Source of the DNA: an uncultured Lachnospiraceae bacterium | GTDB taxonomy: Bacteria > Bacillota > Clostridia > Lachnospirales > Lachnospiraceae | Length of the DNA: 43,824 bases | Direction: 5' to 3' | NCBI GenBank assembly: GCA_934351925.1 | Contig: CAKRJT010000022.1 | Coordinates: 1 to 43,824, forward strand | Made by a program: the position numbers and the translations under genes | Notes under the pieces: model-generated | What the model saw: only the letters and a program-made list of their open reading frames with translations | The model's database searches: none | What the model was told of the DNA's origin: nothing | Part shown: positions 12,955 to 22,505 of the stretch, piece by piece | Position numbering within the stretch: position 1 is the first letter of the stretch | Layout: each line of letters starts with the position of its first letter

Positions 12955-13866
12955 ATGAAACTCAGGAATGTTTTATTGCTGGCTTTGACAGCATTTATAT
13001 GGGGAACGGCTTTTGTGGCACAGAGTGTAGGTATGGATTATATAGGTCCATTCACATTTAATGGAATAAGGTCATTTATTGGGGCATTGACACTTGTCCC
13101 ATGCATACTGGTTCAGAAAAGGTTTAATGGCAAAGATAAAAAAACAGCCCACAATACATCTGCCGCGGAAAGGGAAGATAAAAAAGCGTTGATTGTGGGA
13201 GGAGTTCTGTGCGGAATACTTCTCTTTGTCTCGAGCAGTCTTCAGCAGATTGGAATTAAATATACCTCGGCGGGAAAAGCCGGGTTTATTACAGCGTGCT
13301 ACATAGTGATTGTACCTTTAATCGGAATATTCATAAAAAAGACGTCGGGATGGAAGATATGGTCAGCCGTAGCGCTTGCGCTTGCCGGACTGTATTGCCT
13401 GTGCATAACGGATGGTTTTTCCGTTGGAAAGGGAGACGTTCTCGTTTTTCTGTGTGCGATAGGATTTTCGGCGCATATTATGGTGATAGATTACTTTTCG
13501 CCTAAGGTTAATGGGGTTGTATTGTCATGGATACAGTTCTTAGTGTGTGGAGTGGCTTCACTTCCCTTTATGTTCAGTCTTGAACAGCCGGATATGGAGG
13601 CCATATTGTCGGCGTGGCTTCCGCTTCTCTATGCAGGTGTATTATCCTGCGGAGTGGCGTATACGCTGCAGATTATAGGACAGAGGAATGTTAATCCTAC
13701 GGTAGCTTCATTGATACTTAGTCTGGAATCCTGCTTCTCAGTGCTTGCAGGTTGGATAATTTTACATGAGAGCCTGTCAATTAAAGAAAGTGTTGGATGT
13801 GTGCTCATGTTCGCGGCGATAATACTTGCACAGTTACCGTCAGGAAAGAGCACGGAACACTCATAA
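12955..13866 (+). CDS. EamA/DMT-family transporter
   Basis: The 303-residue protein has about ten hydrophobic helices in two EamA repeats. Hallmarks are the AFIWGTAFVAQSVGMDYIGP start of repeat one and the end of repeat two (SLILSLESCFSVLAGWIILH, then ES). This superfamily exports or imports amino acids, nucleotide sugars or other metabolites; the substrate cannot be told. ATG 12955 puts the first helix at residue 6. The longer frame from 12886 is unlikely. It is followed by a bidirectional terminator. Confidence 0.88.
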   Translation: MKLRNVLLLALTAFIWGTAFVAQSVGMDYIGPFTFNGIRSFIGALTLVPCILVQKRFNGKDKKTAHNTSAAEREDKKALIVGGVLCGILLFVSSSLQQIGIKYTSAGKAGFITACYIVIVPLIGIFIKKTSGWKIWSAVALALAGLYCLCITDGFSVGKGDVLVFLCAIGFSAHIMVIDYFSPKVNGVVLSWIQFLVCGVASLPFMFSLEQPDMEAILSAWLPLLYAGVLSCGVAYTLQIIGQRNVNPTVASLILSLESCFSVLAGWIILHESLSIKESVGCVLMFAAIILAQLPSGKSTEHS

Positions 13867-13933
13867 CCTCAAAAGCTAAGCACATATAATGCAGAAATAG
13901 ATAATAAAGAACAAATAGGATGAATATAATAGA

Positions 13934-14002
13934 AACGTCATGCCGTACAAGCAGGGTTGAGGTTCACCTCATCTCCCTTGTTGTCAGGTATGACGTTTTT
14001 TG
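13934..14002. terminator. Bidirectional terminator between convergent genes
   Basis: AACGTCAT and ATGACGTT pair, with a T-run to the right and A-rich sequence to the left. An inner hairpin (GAGGT/ACCTC) adds stability. It serves the EamA gene on plus and backs up the activase on minus. Confidence 0.7.
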
Positions 14003-14037
14003 TTACTTTTTTAATAAAAAATTTTCTGATTGAAACG

Positions 14038-14068
14038 GCAGGAATGTCTACATGGGAAACATTCCTGC
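14038..14068 (-). terminator. Stem-loop after the activase gene
   Basis: GCAGGAATGT pairs perfectly with ACATTCCTGC, 15 nt beyond the activase stop. The T-rich run on the minus strand comes about 15 nt further, so it may act with the next hairpin. Confidence 0.55.
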
Positions 14069-14082
14069 ACTTGAAATTTTAT

Positions 14083-17000
14083 TTATTTGTTAAGGTTCTT
14101 CTGAGCTGTCGACAGCATCAGCTTGATTCTGTTGAGCTGGTTTACCTCGCTGGCACCCGGGTCATAATCGACAGCGATTATATTGGCGTCAGGGTACGCG
14201 GCGCGAAGTTCCTTTATTACGCCCTTTCCTACGATGTGGTTAGGTAAGCAGGCGAAAGGCTGGCAGCATACGATATTTTTTGCTCCGTGATGAATGAGCT
14301 CGATCATCTCGGCTGTGAGAAGCCAGCCCTCACCGGTTTGGTTTCCGAGGGAGACGAGCGGAGCTGCCATCCTGGTCATCTCTTTTATGTCGGTAGGGGC
14401 ATCGAAGCGCTTGCTCTGGGCTAGTGCCTTGTTGGACGCACCGCGGAACATGTTGATTGCCTTTATCACGGCGTTGCTTATGTGCATTGACTTCCTGCTT
14501 GCGCCGAGGTTATCTGCCTTAAAGTTCGCGTTCTCAGCGCAGTAGAGCATGAAGCCAATGAAGTCAGGAACTACAGCTTCTGCGCCCTCCTTCTCGAGAA
14601 GGTCAACGAGATAGTTGTTGGCAGCAGGCAGGAACTTGACAAGAATTTCTCCGACAATTCCAACGCGAGGTTTCTTGATGTCGAGAAGAGGAATCTCGTC
14701 GAACTCCTTTATAATCTGCTTGATGTTGCGGTTGAAGTCCTTCATATATACCTTTGGCTGCGTGAGCTGCTCTATAATAATCTTCTTCCACTTCTCATGG
14801 AGCGCATTTACCGAGCCCGGTACAGCCTCATATGGACGTGTGCGGTACACAACATTCATAAAGATGTCGCCGTACTGGATTGCCATGGCAGCCCTCTTTA
14901 TCATCGGAAGTGAGTAGGTGAAGCCGGAGTTGGTCTCAAGCCCCTGTACACTTAGCGAAATAACAGGGATATCCGGGTATCCGGCCTTTATGAGGGCACG
15001 GCGGATAAATCCAATGTAGTTCGATGCACGGCAGCCGCCTCCGGTCTGTGTTATGACGAGAGCGGTCTTTGTGAGGTCATATCTGCCGGAGAGAACCGCC
15101 TCCATCATCTGGCCTACCACGATAAGTGAAGGGTAGCAGGCATCATTGTTTACATATTTAAGCCCGGTATCGACTGCTGACTTGCTTACATTCTTGAGCA
15201 CCTCGACATTATAGCCGCAGGAGTTGAGTGCAGGCTCGATGAGGTCAAAGTGTATAGGAGACATCTGTGGACAGAGGATAGTGTAATTGCTGTCGCGCAT
15301 CTCCTTGGTAAATTCCTTTCTGTGGTAAGCGCTTGACACGATGCTGCGCTTGTAGTGGTTGTGTTCACGAACCTTGATTGCTGAGATAAGCGAACGGATA
15401 CGGATTCTTGCGGCACCGAGATTGTTTACCTCGTCAATCTTGAGCACGGTGTATATTTTTCCTGCTGAGGAAAGTATGTCGTTTACCTGGTCGGTTGTGA
15501 CGGCATCAAGACCGCAGCCGAAGGAGTTGAGCTGTATCATGTCGATGTTATCCTTGTCGCGGATAAAGCTTGCCGCGGCGTAGAGACGTGAATGGTACAT
15601 CCACTGATCCATTACGATGAGCGGGCGCTCAACTTTGCCAAGGTGTGATATGGAGTCCTCAGTGAGAACGGCTATTCCGTAGCTGTTGATGAGCTCAGGT
15701 ATTCCATGGTTAATCTCAGGGTCGATATGGTACGGACGACCAGCGAGCACAATGGCATGTCTGCCGGTCTCCTCCAGATACTTGAGTGTCTCTTCACCTT
15801 TCTTCATAACATCATGGCGGCAGACTGCTAATTCTTCCCATGCATCATGGCAGGCAGCAGCAACTTCCTTAGAGGAGATACTAAACTGGCCTCCGATTTC
15901 TTTTACAAGGCGCTTTGTAAGAACCTTTTCGTCCTCAAAGGAAAGGAAAGGATTCATAAAGAGTATATTCTCTGTCACGAGCTCTTCTACGTTATTTTTG
16001 ATGTTCTCGGCGTAGGAGGTGACGATAGGACAGTTGTAATGGTTGTTGGTATTTTCAATCTCCCTGCGCTCATACGGGATACAAGGGTAGAAAATGAATT
16101 TTACGCCCTGCTTGATGAGCCATGTCACATGACCATGTGCAAGCTTGGCAGGATAACACTCAGACTCACTAGGTATGGACTCTATTCCGAGCTCATATAT
16201 CTTACGGCTTGACTCAGGCGAGAGGACTACGCTGAAGCCAAGCTTTGTAAAGAAGGTGAACCAGAACGGATAGTTCTCATACATGTTGAGCACACGGGGA
16301 ATACCGACAAAGCCGCGAGGGGCATCTGTTATCTCGAGCGGCTCGTATGAGAATAGACGTTTGTTCTTGTATTCATAAAGGTTAGGTACATGATCCTTAT
16401 TTTTCTCTTTGCCGATACCTCGCTCACAGCGGTTTCCGGATATAAACTGTCTGCCGCCGGAGAAACGGTTGATGGTGAGGAGACAACTGTTGGTACAGCC
16501 CTTACAGCGTGCCATTCTTGTCTCATATGTAAGCTCGTTTATCTTGTCGATGGAGAGCATTGTGGTCTCCTGGCCTTCGTAGCGCTCCCTTGCAACGAGT
16601 GCGGCACCGAAAGCGCCCATAATTCCTGCAATATCAGGACGGATTACCTCAACGCCTGTAATTTTCTCAAGGCTTCGAAGAACTGCGTCGTTGTAGAAGG
16701 TACCACCCTGAACAACTATCTGATGTCCGAGATCTTTAGGGTCGGAGATTTTGATAACCTTGTAAAGGGCATTTTTGATAACAGAGTAGGCAAGTCCGGC
16801 AGATATATCAGCCACGCTTGCACCCTCCTTCTGCGCCTGCTTAACCTTGGAGTTCATAAATACGGTACATCTTGTACCGAGGTCTATAGGGTGAGGCGCA
16901 AAGAGCGCTTCCTTTGCGAAATCTTCAACAGAGTAGTTAAGGGACTTTGCGAAGGTCTCTATGAATGAGCCGCAGCCCGAGGAACATGCCTCGTTTAACT

Positions 17001-18318
17001 GGACGCTGTCGACTGTGTTGTTTTTAATCTTGATGCACTTCATATCCTGCCCGCCGATGTCAAGGATACAGTCAACTGCCGGGTCAAAGAATGCGGCTGC
17101 GTAGTAGTGGGATACGGTCTCAACCTCACCTTCATCGAGCATGAGGGCAGCCTTTATAAGGGCTTCGCCGTAACCGGTTGAACATGAGCGCACAATATGT
17201 GCATCGGAAGGGAGAATGGCATATATTTCCTTTATCGCTTTTATTGATGTAGCGAGGGGGCTTCCGTTGTTGCTGCTGTAGAAAGAGTAGAGGAGAGTAC
17301 CGTCCTCAGCTACCACTGCAGCCTTCGTTGTGGTAGAGCCGGCATCTATTCCGAGATAGCAGTTGCCGGAATAGTTCTCAAGACTGCCCTTGATAACGCG
17401 GTGGCTGTCATGGCGTGTGCGGAATTCCTTGTAGGCATCCTGAGACGCGAACAGAGGCTCCATACGCTCTACCTCAAAATCCATCTTAATCTTATTGTGA
17501 AGCTTGGTGATGAGAGCGTCAATATCAATGGCAATCTCATCTTTGGCGGTCATTGCCGAACCTACAGCTGCAAAAAGATGTGAGTGCTCAGGTGCAATGA
17601 TATTCTCAGGACCAAGATTAAGCGTGCGGATAAAAGCATTCTTAAGCTCGGACAGGAAGTGGAGCGGACCACCTAAGAACGCCACGTTTCCGCGGATAGG
17701 TTTACCGCAGGCGAGACCACTTATGGTCTGGTTTACAACTGCCTGAAAAATGGAAGCGGACAAATCCTCCTTAGTTGCCCCCTCATTGATGAGTGGCTGT
17801 ATATCGGACTTTGCAAATACTCCGCAGCGGGCAGCTATAGGGTATATTGCCTGATAATTTTTGGCATACTCATTAAGACCGGTGGCATCTGTCTGTAAAA
17901 GTGTTGCCATCTGGTCGATAAAGGAACCTGTACCGCCGGCACATATGCCGTTCATACGCTGGTCTATTCCGTTTGTAAAGTAGATGATTTTAGCGTCCTC
18001 ACCGCCGAGCTCGATGGCTACATCGGTCTGCGGGGCATAGTCGCTGAGCGCAGTGGACACCGCCACAACCTCCTGGGTAAAAGGAACCTCAAGGTGGCTT
18101 GCGAGTGTGAGACCGCCTGAGCCTGTAATGACAGGGTGTACACTTATAGAACCTAATTTTTCCTTAGCCTTCACGAGGAGATTTGCAAGAGTCTCCTGAA
18201 TGTTTGCAAAATGTCTTTCGTAATCGGAAAACAATATATTGTTATCTTTATCGATAATTGCTATCTTGACTGTAGTGGAACCGATATCAATTCCAAGTCT
18301 GTATTCGGATGTCGTCAT
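14083..18318 (-). CDS. Giant two-module 2-hydroxyacyl-CoA dehydratase activase-related protein
   Basis: The 1411-residue protein fuses two BadF/BadG/BcrA/BcrD ASKHA ATPase modules. Module 1 (about 7-260) has LGIDIGSTTVK and a CAGGTGSF loop (C126). Module 2 (about 320-590) has YLGIDAGSTTTK and a CSSGCGSF loop (C444, C448). The C-terminal half (about 640-1400) resembles DUF2229 plus HgdB-like 2-hydroxyacyl-CoA dehydratase sequence, with many cysteines. Classic activases are homodimers with one [4Fe-4S] cluster that inject an electron into the dehydratase by ATP hydrolysis. Here a fused dimer and partner-like domain are in one chain. No hgdA/hgdB or CoA-transferase genes are adjacent. GGAG lies upstream of the ATG. 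The exact substrate is unknown. Confidence 0.85.
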   Translation of the reverse strand: MTTSEYRLGIDIGSTTVKIAIIDKDNNILFSDYERHFANIQETLANLLVKAKEKLGSISVHPVITGSGGLTLASHLEVPFTQEVVAVSTALSDYAPQTDVAIELGGEDAKIIYFTNGIDQRMNGICAGGTGSFIDQMATLLQTDATGLNEYAKNYQAIYPIAARCGVFAKSDIQPLINEGATKEDLSASIFQAVVNQTISGLACGKPIRGNVAFLGGPLHFLSELKNAFIRTLNLGPENIIAPEHSHLFAAVGSAMTAKDEIAIDIDALITKLHNKIKMDFEVERMEPLFASQDAYKEFRTRHDSHRVIKGSLENYSGNCYLGIDAGSTTTKAAVVAEDGTLLYSFYSSNNGSPLATSIKAIKEIYAILPSDAHIVRSCSTGYGEALIKAALMLDEGEVETVSHYYAAAFFDPAVDCILDIGGQDMKCIKIKNNTVDSVQLNEACSSGCGSFIETFAKSLNYSVEDFAKEALFAPHPIDLGTRCTVFMNSKVKQAQKEGASVADISAGLAYSVIKNALYKVIKISDPKDLGHQIVVQGGTFYNDAVLRSLEKITGVEVIRPDIAGIMGAFGAALVARERYEGQETTMLSIDKINELTYETRMARCKGCTNSCLLTINRFSGGRQFISGNRCERGIGKEKNKDHVPNLYEYKNKRLFSYEPLEITDAPRGFVGIPRVLNMYENYPFWFTFFTKLGFSVVLSPESSRKIYELGIESIPSESECYPAKLAHGHVTWLIKQGVKFIFYPCIPYERREIENTNNHYNCPIVTSYAENIKNNVEELVTENILFMNPFLSFEDEKVLTKRLVKEIGGQFSISSKEVAAACHDAWEELAVCRHDVMKKGEETLKYLEETGRHAIVLAGRPYHIDPEINHGIPELINSYGIAVLTEDSISHLGKVERPLIVMDQWMYHSRLYAAASFIRDKDNIDMIQLNSFGCGLDAVTTDQVNDILSSAGKIYTVLKIDEVNNLGAARIRIRSLISAIKVREHNHYKRSIVSSAYHRKEFTKEMRDSNYTILCPQMSPIHFDLIEPALNSCGYNVEVLKNVSKSAVDTGLKYVNNDACYPSLIVVGQMMEAVLSGRYDLTKTALVITQTGGGCRASNYIGFIRRALIKAGYPDIPVISLSVQGLETNSGFTYSLPMIKRAAMAIQYGDIFMNVVYRTRPYEAVPGSVNALHEKWKKIIIEQLTQPKVYMKDFNRNIKQIIKEFDEIPLLDIKKPRVGIVGEILVKFLPAANNYLVDLLEKEGAEAVVPDFIGFMLYCAENANFKADNLGASRKSMHISNAVIKAINMFRGASNKALAQSKRFDAPTDIKEMTRMAAPLVSLGNQTGEGWLLTAEMIELIHHGAKNIVCCQPFACLPNHIVGKGVIKELRAAYPDANIIAVDYDPGASEVNQLNRIKLMLSTAQKNLNK

Positions 18319-18377
18319 GAGAATACATCTCCTTTGTCATATATAATAAGAAGGGCGATAAAACCCAAGTATTTTAC

Positions 18378-18406
18378 ATTATATTATAATTTTTTTCAAA
18401 TATCAA
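18378..18406 (-). promoter_or_regulatory. Promoter of the activase gene
   Basis: On the minus strand TTGATA and TATAAT are 17 nt apart, about 60 nt before the ATG. It is divergent from the corA promoter. Confidence 0.65.
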
Positions 18407-18418
18407 TAGCAACCGTCA

Positions 18419-18447
18419 TTGACAAAATATTAAAAAAAAATTATACT
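18419..18447 (+). promoter_or_regulatory. Consensus promoter of the CorA-family gene
   Basis: A perfect TTGACA and a TATACT are separated by 17 nt, about 75 nt before the ATG at 18522. Confidence 0.8.
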
Positions 18448-18521
18448 GAGATATGATTTATTTATAAATAGATTGTTTATAAACAATAGTTTTCAAGCTG
18501 TTGGGAATAGAGGTAGTCCGT

Positions 18522-19466
18522 ATGTATAAGATTTTTTTGAGCTCGGAGCATCACGGTACGGTGCGGAGAAATGAGATAGAAGCCGGAAGCTGGGTCGCGA
18601 TGACATCTCCGACGGCAGAGGAACTGCAGACGGTGGCACAGGAGTGCAATATTCAGCTTGAAGACCTGCGGGCTGCACTTGATGATGAGGAGCGTTCGCG
18701 TATACAGGTGGAGGATGATTACACGCTTATTATTGTGGATATTCCTGTCATTGAGGAGCGAAACGGCAAGGACTGGTACGGAACGATACCACTGGGGATT
18801 GCTGTCACGGACAACCAGATAATCACTATATGTCTTGAGGACACACCGGTTCTCACGAATTTTATGGATGGAAGGGTGAGGGAGTTTTACACTTACAAAA
18901 AGACGAGATTTATTCTTCAGATACTCTATAGGAATGCGACGCTGTTTCTCAATTATCTGAGAAATATAGACAAGAGAAGCGAGCTGCTTGAAAAGAAACT
19001 AAGAGAAGACCAGAAGAACAAGGAACTCTTAGAGCTGCAGGAACTTGAGAAGTCTCTTGTGTATTTTACGACTTCACTTAAAGGCAATGAGCTCGTGTTG
19101 GAAAAGCTATTTAGAATTGATAAGATTAAGAAGTATCCTGAGGACGAGGATTTGCTTGAGGACGTCATTATTGAGAATAAACAGGCTATCGAGATGGCGA
19201 GCATATATAGCGGTATTCTGAGTGGAAGCATGGATGCATTTGCCTCGATTATCTCGAACAATCTAAATCAGTCCATGAAATTTCTTGCGACAGTTACGAT
19301 TGTATTGTCGATACCGACGATGGTTGCGAGCTTCTACGGAATGAATGTCGCGACATCGGGCATGCCGTTTGCGGACAGCCCGTTCGGTTTCCTGATAGTT
19401 ATAGGATTTTCGATAATTCTGTCATTTATAGTGTCCATCATATTCTGGAAAAAAGATTTGTTTTAA
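18522..19466 (+). CDS. corA: CorA-family divalent cation transporter
   Basis: The 314-residue protein has a large cytoplasmic domain, a long helix rich in Glu/Lys (about 145-240) and two C-terminal membrane helices. The signature YGMN (FYGMNVATSG, about residue 272) lies at the end of the first membrane helix, and the extreme C-terminus is basic (WKKDLF), as in CorA pentamers. It probably takes up Mg2+ (or Co2+/Ni2+). ATG 18522 is chosen for AGAGGT 7 nt upstream. It could be followed by the rhomboid-like gene in one transcript (about 90-nt gap). Confidence 0.92.
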   Translation: MYKIFLSSEHHGTVRRNEIEAGSWVAMTSPTAEELQTVAQECNIQLEDLRAALDDEERSRIQVEDDYTLIIVDIPVIEERNGKDWYGTIPLGIAVTDNQIITICLEDTPVLTNFMDGRVREFYTYKKTRFILQILYRNATLFLNYLRNIDKRSELLEKKLREDQKNKELLELQELEKSLVYFTTSLKGNELVLEKLFRIDKIKKYPEDEDLLEDVIIENKQAIEMASIYSGILSGSMDAFASIISNNLNQSMKFLATVTIVLSIPTMVASFYGMNVATSGMPFADSPFGFLIVIGFSIILSFIVSIIFWKKDLF

Positions 19467-19555
19467 GACTATATGGTGATAATGTTATTTATGGAAGTTT
19501 TACGGCGTTGAGCCTTTTTAAATATGTGGGAAATAAAAATTCAGAAAAGGAAAGA

Positions 19556-20434
19556 ATGTTAGTGAATAATTTTTTGGCAAAATTGGAGAGAAAATACGGA
19601 AGATACGCGATTAAGAACCTTATTGTTTATCTGCTTGCTGCATACGGTATAGGCTATGTATTGATGTTGACTGCACCTGCTGCGTACACCTATCTGGAGC
19701 TTAATCCTGCACTGGTCATGAAAGGGCAGGTGTGGAGACTTATAACATGGGTGTGCACAGTACCTGAGAGCTTCTCTTTTTTCATTCTATTTATGTTTAT
19801 GTTCCAGTATTTTATAGGATCATCGCTTGAAAAATACTGGGGAAGTTTCAGGTACAACTGTTATATCTTTTCAGGTATATTCTTTATGACCATAAGCACA
19901 ATGATTGTATATTGGATTACGGGAATAAGCATGAACCCTAGCACTTACTATATTAATATGGCTTCATTCCTTGCTTTTGCCGTGTGTTTCCCTGATGTTC
20001 AGGTCTACTTTATGATGGTTATTCCGCTTAAAATTAAATGGCTTGCAATCATAGACGTAATATACATGGCGTATGAGTTTATCGCAGTAGGACAGTACAC
20101 GAAGATATATGCAGGTACGGCTGCGGCACAGTATGCATCGCAGCTTGTGTGGGCGACGAGAGTCAGCATCATAGTATCGGTGCTCAACTTCATATTATTC
20201 TACTTTGGCACGAGAAATATGAAACGCTTTGCGCCTAAGGAGGTACACCGCAGATATGTATATAAGAAGAGCGTCAAGGCGGCAGCACCGTCTAATGCGC
20301 CTAAGCACAAGTGTGCTATCTGTGGAAGAACGGAGAAGGACGGTGATAATCTGGTTTTCCGTTACTGCTCTAAGTGCAATGGCAATTATGAGTTCTGTCA
20401 GGAACACCTTTATACACATAAGCATTTTGAATAA
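19556..20434 (+). CDS. Rhomboid-fold membrane protein, catalytically inactive, with zinc-binding tail
   Basis: The product of about 292 residues has six hydrophobic helices. Around the fourth, FLAFAVCFPDVQVYFMMVIP followed by LKIKWLA fits the rhomboid pattern after the GxSG motif, but the motif itself is replaced (YYINMAS), so no serine nucleophile is visible. The soluble C-terminus has CAICGRTEKDGDN and YCSKCN then FCQEHLYTHKHF, a treble-clef/zinc-ribbon-like set of Cys and His. ATG 19556 (AAGG 5 nt upstream) is chosen over TTG 19508. The role is unknown; inactive rhomboids often bind and sort membrane proteins. Confidence 0.7.
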   Translation: MLVNNFLAKLERKYGRYAIKNLIVYLLAAYGIGYVLMLTAPAAYTYLELNPALVMKGQVWRLITWVCTVPESFSFFILFMFMFQYFIGSSLEKYWGSFRYNCYIFSGIFFMTISTMIVYWITGISMNPSTYYINMASFLAFAVCFPDVQVYFMMVIPLKIKWLAIIDVIYMAYEFIAVGQYTKIYAGTAAAQYASQLVWATRVSIIVSVLNFILFYFGTRNMKRFAPKEVHRRYVYKKSVKAAAPSNAPKHKCAICGRTEKDGDNLVFRYCSKCNGNYEFCQEHLYTHKHFE

Positions 20435-20517
20435 TATGGGGATTAGTGTGAAAACGTAAAAAGCACGTTTTTCATTACCATTTAAGTCGCTGCAAAAGCA
20501 GTTATATGGGGGTTAAC

Positions 20518-21489
20518 ATGAAAAAAGCGTTGATTATAGGTGCAGGCGGCTTCGTTGGAGGATATTTAGCAGAGTGCCTGCAAAAGGAATTTGGCATGGA
20601 AGTGCATGCCACCAAGCTCCCAAGCACGGAGACGCAGGAGGATTTATCCTTTCTTGATGGCAGGATATATGGACTTGACATACTTAATAAGGAAGATATT
20701 GTTGACCTTTTATATACGGTCAGACCTGATTATATTATACACCTTGCGGCGCAGAGCTCTGTCAGCGTAGCATGGAAACGGCCGTCACTTACCATTGATG
20801 TGAATATAAAGGGCAGTGTTAACCTCATGGATGCAGTGAGGGAACTGTACTATAAGCCCAGAGTGCTTTTGGTAGGTTCGGGCGAGGAGTATGGGCACAT
20901 CCTTGAGGGAGAGACACCTATAGGTGAGGATACCAAGCTGCGTCCGGGGAATATTTATGCTGCGACGAAGGCGTGCCAGAATATGATAGGAACGATATAT
21001 TCGAAGGCTTACGATATGGAGATTATGCTTATAAGGGCATTTAACCACGTCGGACCGGGACAGTCACCAATATTTGTTGTGTCGGATTTCTGCAAGCAGG
21101 CTGCGGAGATTGAGAAGGGCTTAAGAGAGCCGGTGATGTATGTCGGCAATCTTGCGGCGAGACGCGATTTCACGGACGTGCGCGATGTGGCGAGGGCTTA
21201 CGGGCTGCTGCTTTTAAAGGGCAGAGCGGGAGAGACTTACAATGTCGGAAGCGGAAACGCTGTGGAGATAAGAGCCATACTTGACATGATAATAGGAATG
21301 TCGACTGCCGATATAGAGGTGAAGGTGGATCCTAACAAGATAAGACCTGTCGATGTTCCGGTTATAGAGGCTGACATAACGAAAATCAACATGGAGACGG
21401 GCTGGAAGCCTTTAATCCCATTGAGACAGACTATAGAAGAAATACTCAATTATTGGCGTGAGCAGATAGGAGGAAAGAGTGATGAGTGA
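20518..21489 (+). CDS. rmd: GDP-4-keto-6-deoxy-D-mannose reductase
   Basis: The 323-residue extended SDR enzyme reduces GDP-4-dehydro-6-deoxymannose to GDP-D-rhamnose (or a related epimer) for surface polysaccharides. The Rossmann motif GAGGFVGGYLAE (residues 8-19), catalytic YAATK and the family-typical AFNHVGPGQSP, VGNLAARRDFTDVRDVARAY and ETYNVGSG strings are visible. ATG 20518 has GGGGG 5 nt upstream. It overlaps the AraC-type regulator by 8 nt. The GDP-mannose dehydratase partner (gmd) is not in the window. Confidence 0.85.
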   Translation: MKKALIIGAGGFVGGYLAECLQKEFGMEVHATKLPSTETQEDLSFLDGRIYGLDILNKEDIVDLLYTVRPDYIIHLAAQSSVSVAWKRPSLTIDVNIKGSVNLMDAVRELYYKPRVLLVGSGEEYGHILEGETPIGEDTKLRPGNIYAATKACQNMIGTIYSKAYDMEIMLIRAFNHVGPGQSPIFVVSDFCKQAAEIEKGLREPVMYVGNLAARRDFTDVRDVARAYGLLLLKGRAGETYNVGSGNAVEIRAILDMIIGMSTADIEVKVDPNKIRPVDVPVIEADITKINMETGWKPLIPLRQTIEEILNYWREQIGGKSDE

Positions 21490-22363
21490 AGATGCATTGT
21501 TTGATACTAACGATATGACCAGTTCTAAGAGATATCTCCATACGCCGAGTGAATTTGCAAGAAAGAAGCTTATGTATGTCCAGGAGACGGGAAGCCTTAA
21601 AAGCATTAAGCCGCATGTAAGCAGCAGAAACAATCTTGAGTCGTATCTTTTCTTTATAGTAACTTCCGGACATGGAAGAGTGGCCTACGATGGGAAAAAT
21701 TATGACATAAAGGTGGGCGACTGTGCGTTTATAGACTGCCGCAGAATGTATGAGCACTGCAGCGGAGATGACTCTCAGTGGGAGTTGAAGTGGGTTCATA
21801 TGGATGGAATTCTGCTCGCCGATTACTATAGCATTTTTCTTGGGAAGAACGACGGCTCGCCGGTGTTCAGGGCGGCCGACGTGAAGAAGTACAGTTCTCT
21901 GATAGATGAGATAATGTCAAACCAGAATGAGAAAGATATAACGAGTGAGTACATTTGTCACAGTATTCTCACGACTCTGGTCACGACCATTATTGTAGAG
22001 ATTATCAATGAAGGAAACAAGAAGCTGAACCCTGACATCCTCAACAACATCCGCGAGTCCGTCAATGCCAGATTCAAGGAGGAGGATCTGCTTGAGAGCG
22101 TGTGCAGTGAGTATGGAATGGATGAGATAACGATTAACAGACAGTTTAAGGATAAGTATGGAATTGACCTTTGCGATTACATTCTCAACAGAAGATTTAA
22201 CTGTGCGAAGGAGCTGCTGCGTTTTTCGGTCAAGCCTGTAAAAGAGATTGTTGCCGAGTCAGGTATTATGAATGCTGATCTGTTCAGGCACTTGTTTATA
22301 GAGAATGAAGGCATGACTGCTGAGGAGTACAGAAGAAAGTGGGCTCAGTGGAACAGAGGCTGA
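21482..22363 (+). CDS. AraC-family transcription regulator
   Basis: The 293-residue protein has an N-terminal cupin-like sensor (about 40-120, with SGHGRVAYDGKNYDIKVGDC) and a C-terminal pair of AraC helix-turn-helix motifs (about 190-290: DEITINRQFKDKYGIDLCDY, then a second HTH near AESGIMNADLFRHLF). ATG 21482 is chosen over GTG 21479 because AGGAGG is 8 nt upstream. It overlaps rmd by 8 nt, so both are made together, and it might respond to a sugar. The second HTH lacks the usual FG-F spacing but is recognisable. Confidence 0.85.
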   Translation: MSEDALFDTNDMTSSKRYLHTPSEFARKKLMYVQETGSLKSIKPHVSSRNNLESYLFFIVTSGHGRVAYDGKNYDIKVGDCAFIDCRRMYEHCSGDDSQWELKWVHMDGILLADYYSIFLGKNDGSPVFRAADVKKYSSLIDEIMSNQNEKDITSEYICHSILTTLVTTIIVEIINEGNKKLNPDILNNIRESVNARFKEEDLLESVCSEYGMDEITINRQFKDKYGIDLCDYILNRRFNCAKELLRFSVKPVKEIVAESGIMNADLFRHLFIENEGMTAEEYRRKWAQWNRG

Positions 22364-22411
22364 TTGAAGTCCTGAAAAAGTGCTGTCAAGCATATTATTC
22401 TGAAAAAGTGC

Positions 22412-22440
22412 TTGCATTATTTGAAATAGTATGCTATAGT
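22412..22440 (+). promoter_or_regulatory. Promoter of the rimP-nusA-infB operon
   Basis: TTGCAT and TATAGT are separated by 17 nt, about 130 nt before rimP. The same TTGCAT-17-TATxxT form drives rpsO at 33380. Confidence 0.7.
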
Positions 22441-22471
22441 ATTATTTGATTTGTGATACATGTTGACTGGC

Positions 22472-22505
22472 AAGAGTGGGTGTAAGCCCACTCTTTCGTT
22501 TTACT
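22472..22505 (+). promoter_or_regulatory. rimP leader stem-loop (possible attenuator)
   Basis: AAGAGTGGG pairs perfectly with CCCACTCTT around a 6-nt loop, followed by TCGTTTT. The structure lies between the promoter and rimP, where Firmicutes commonly have a short leader hairpin. It has terminator form, so it could attenuate the operon. Confidence 0.6.

Noticed and set aside
16390..16968. 192-codon plus-strand frame opposite the activase
   Set aside because: Antisense shadow of the activase with no ribosome site or family.
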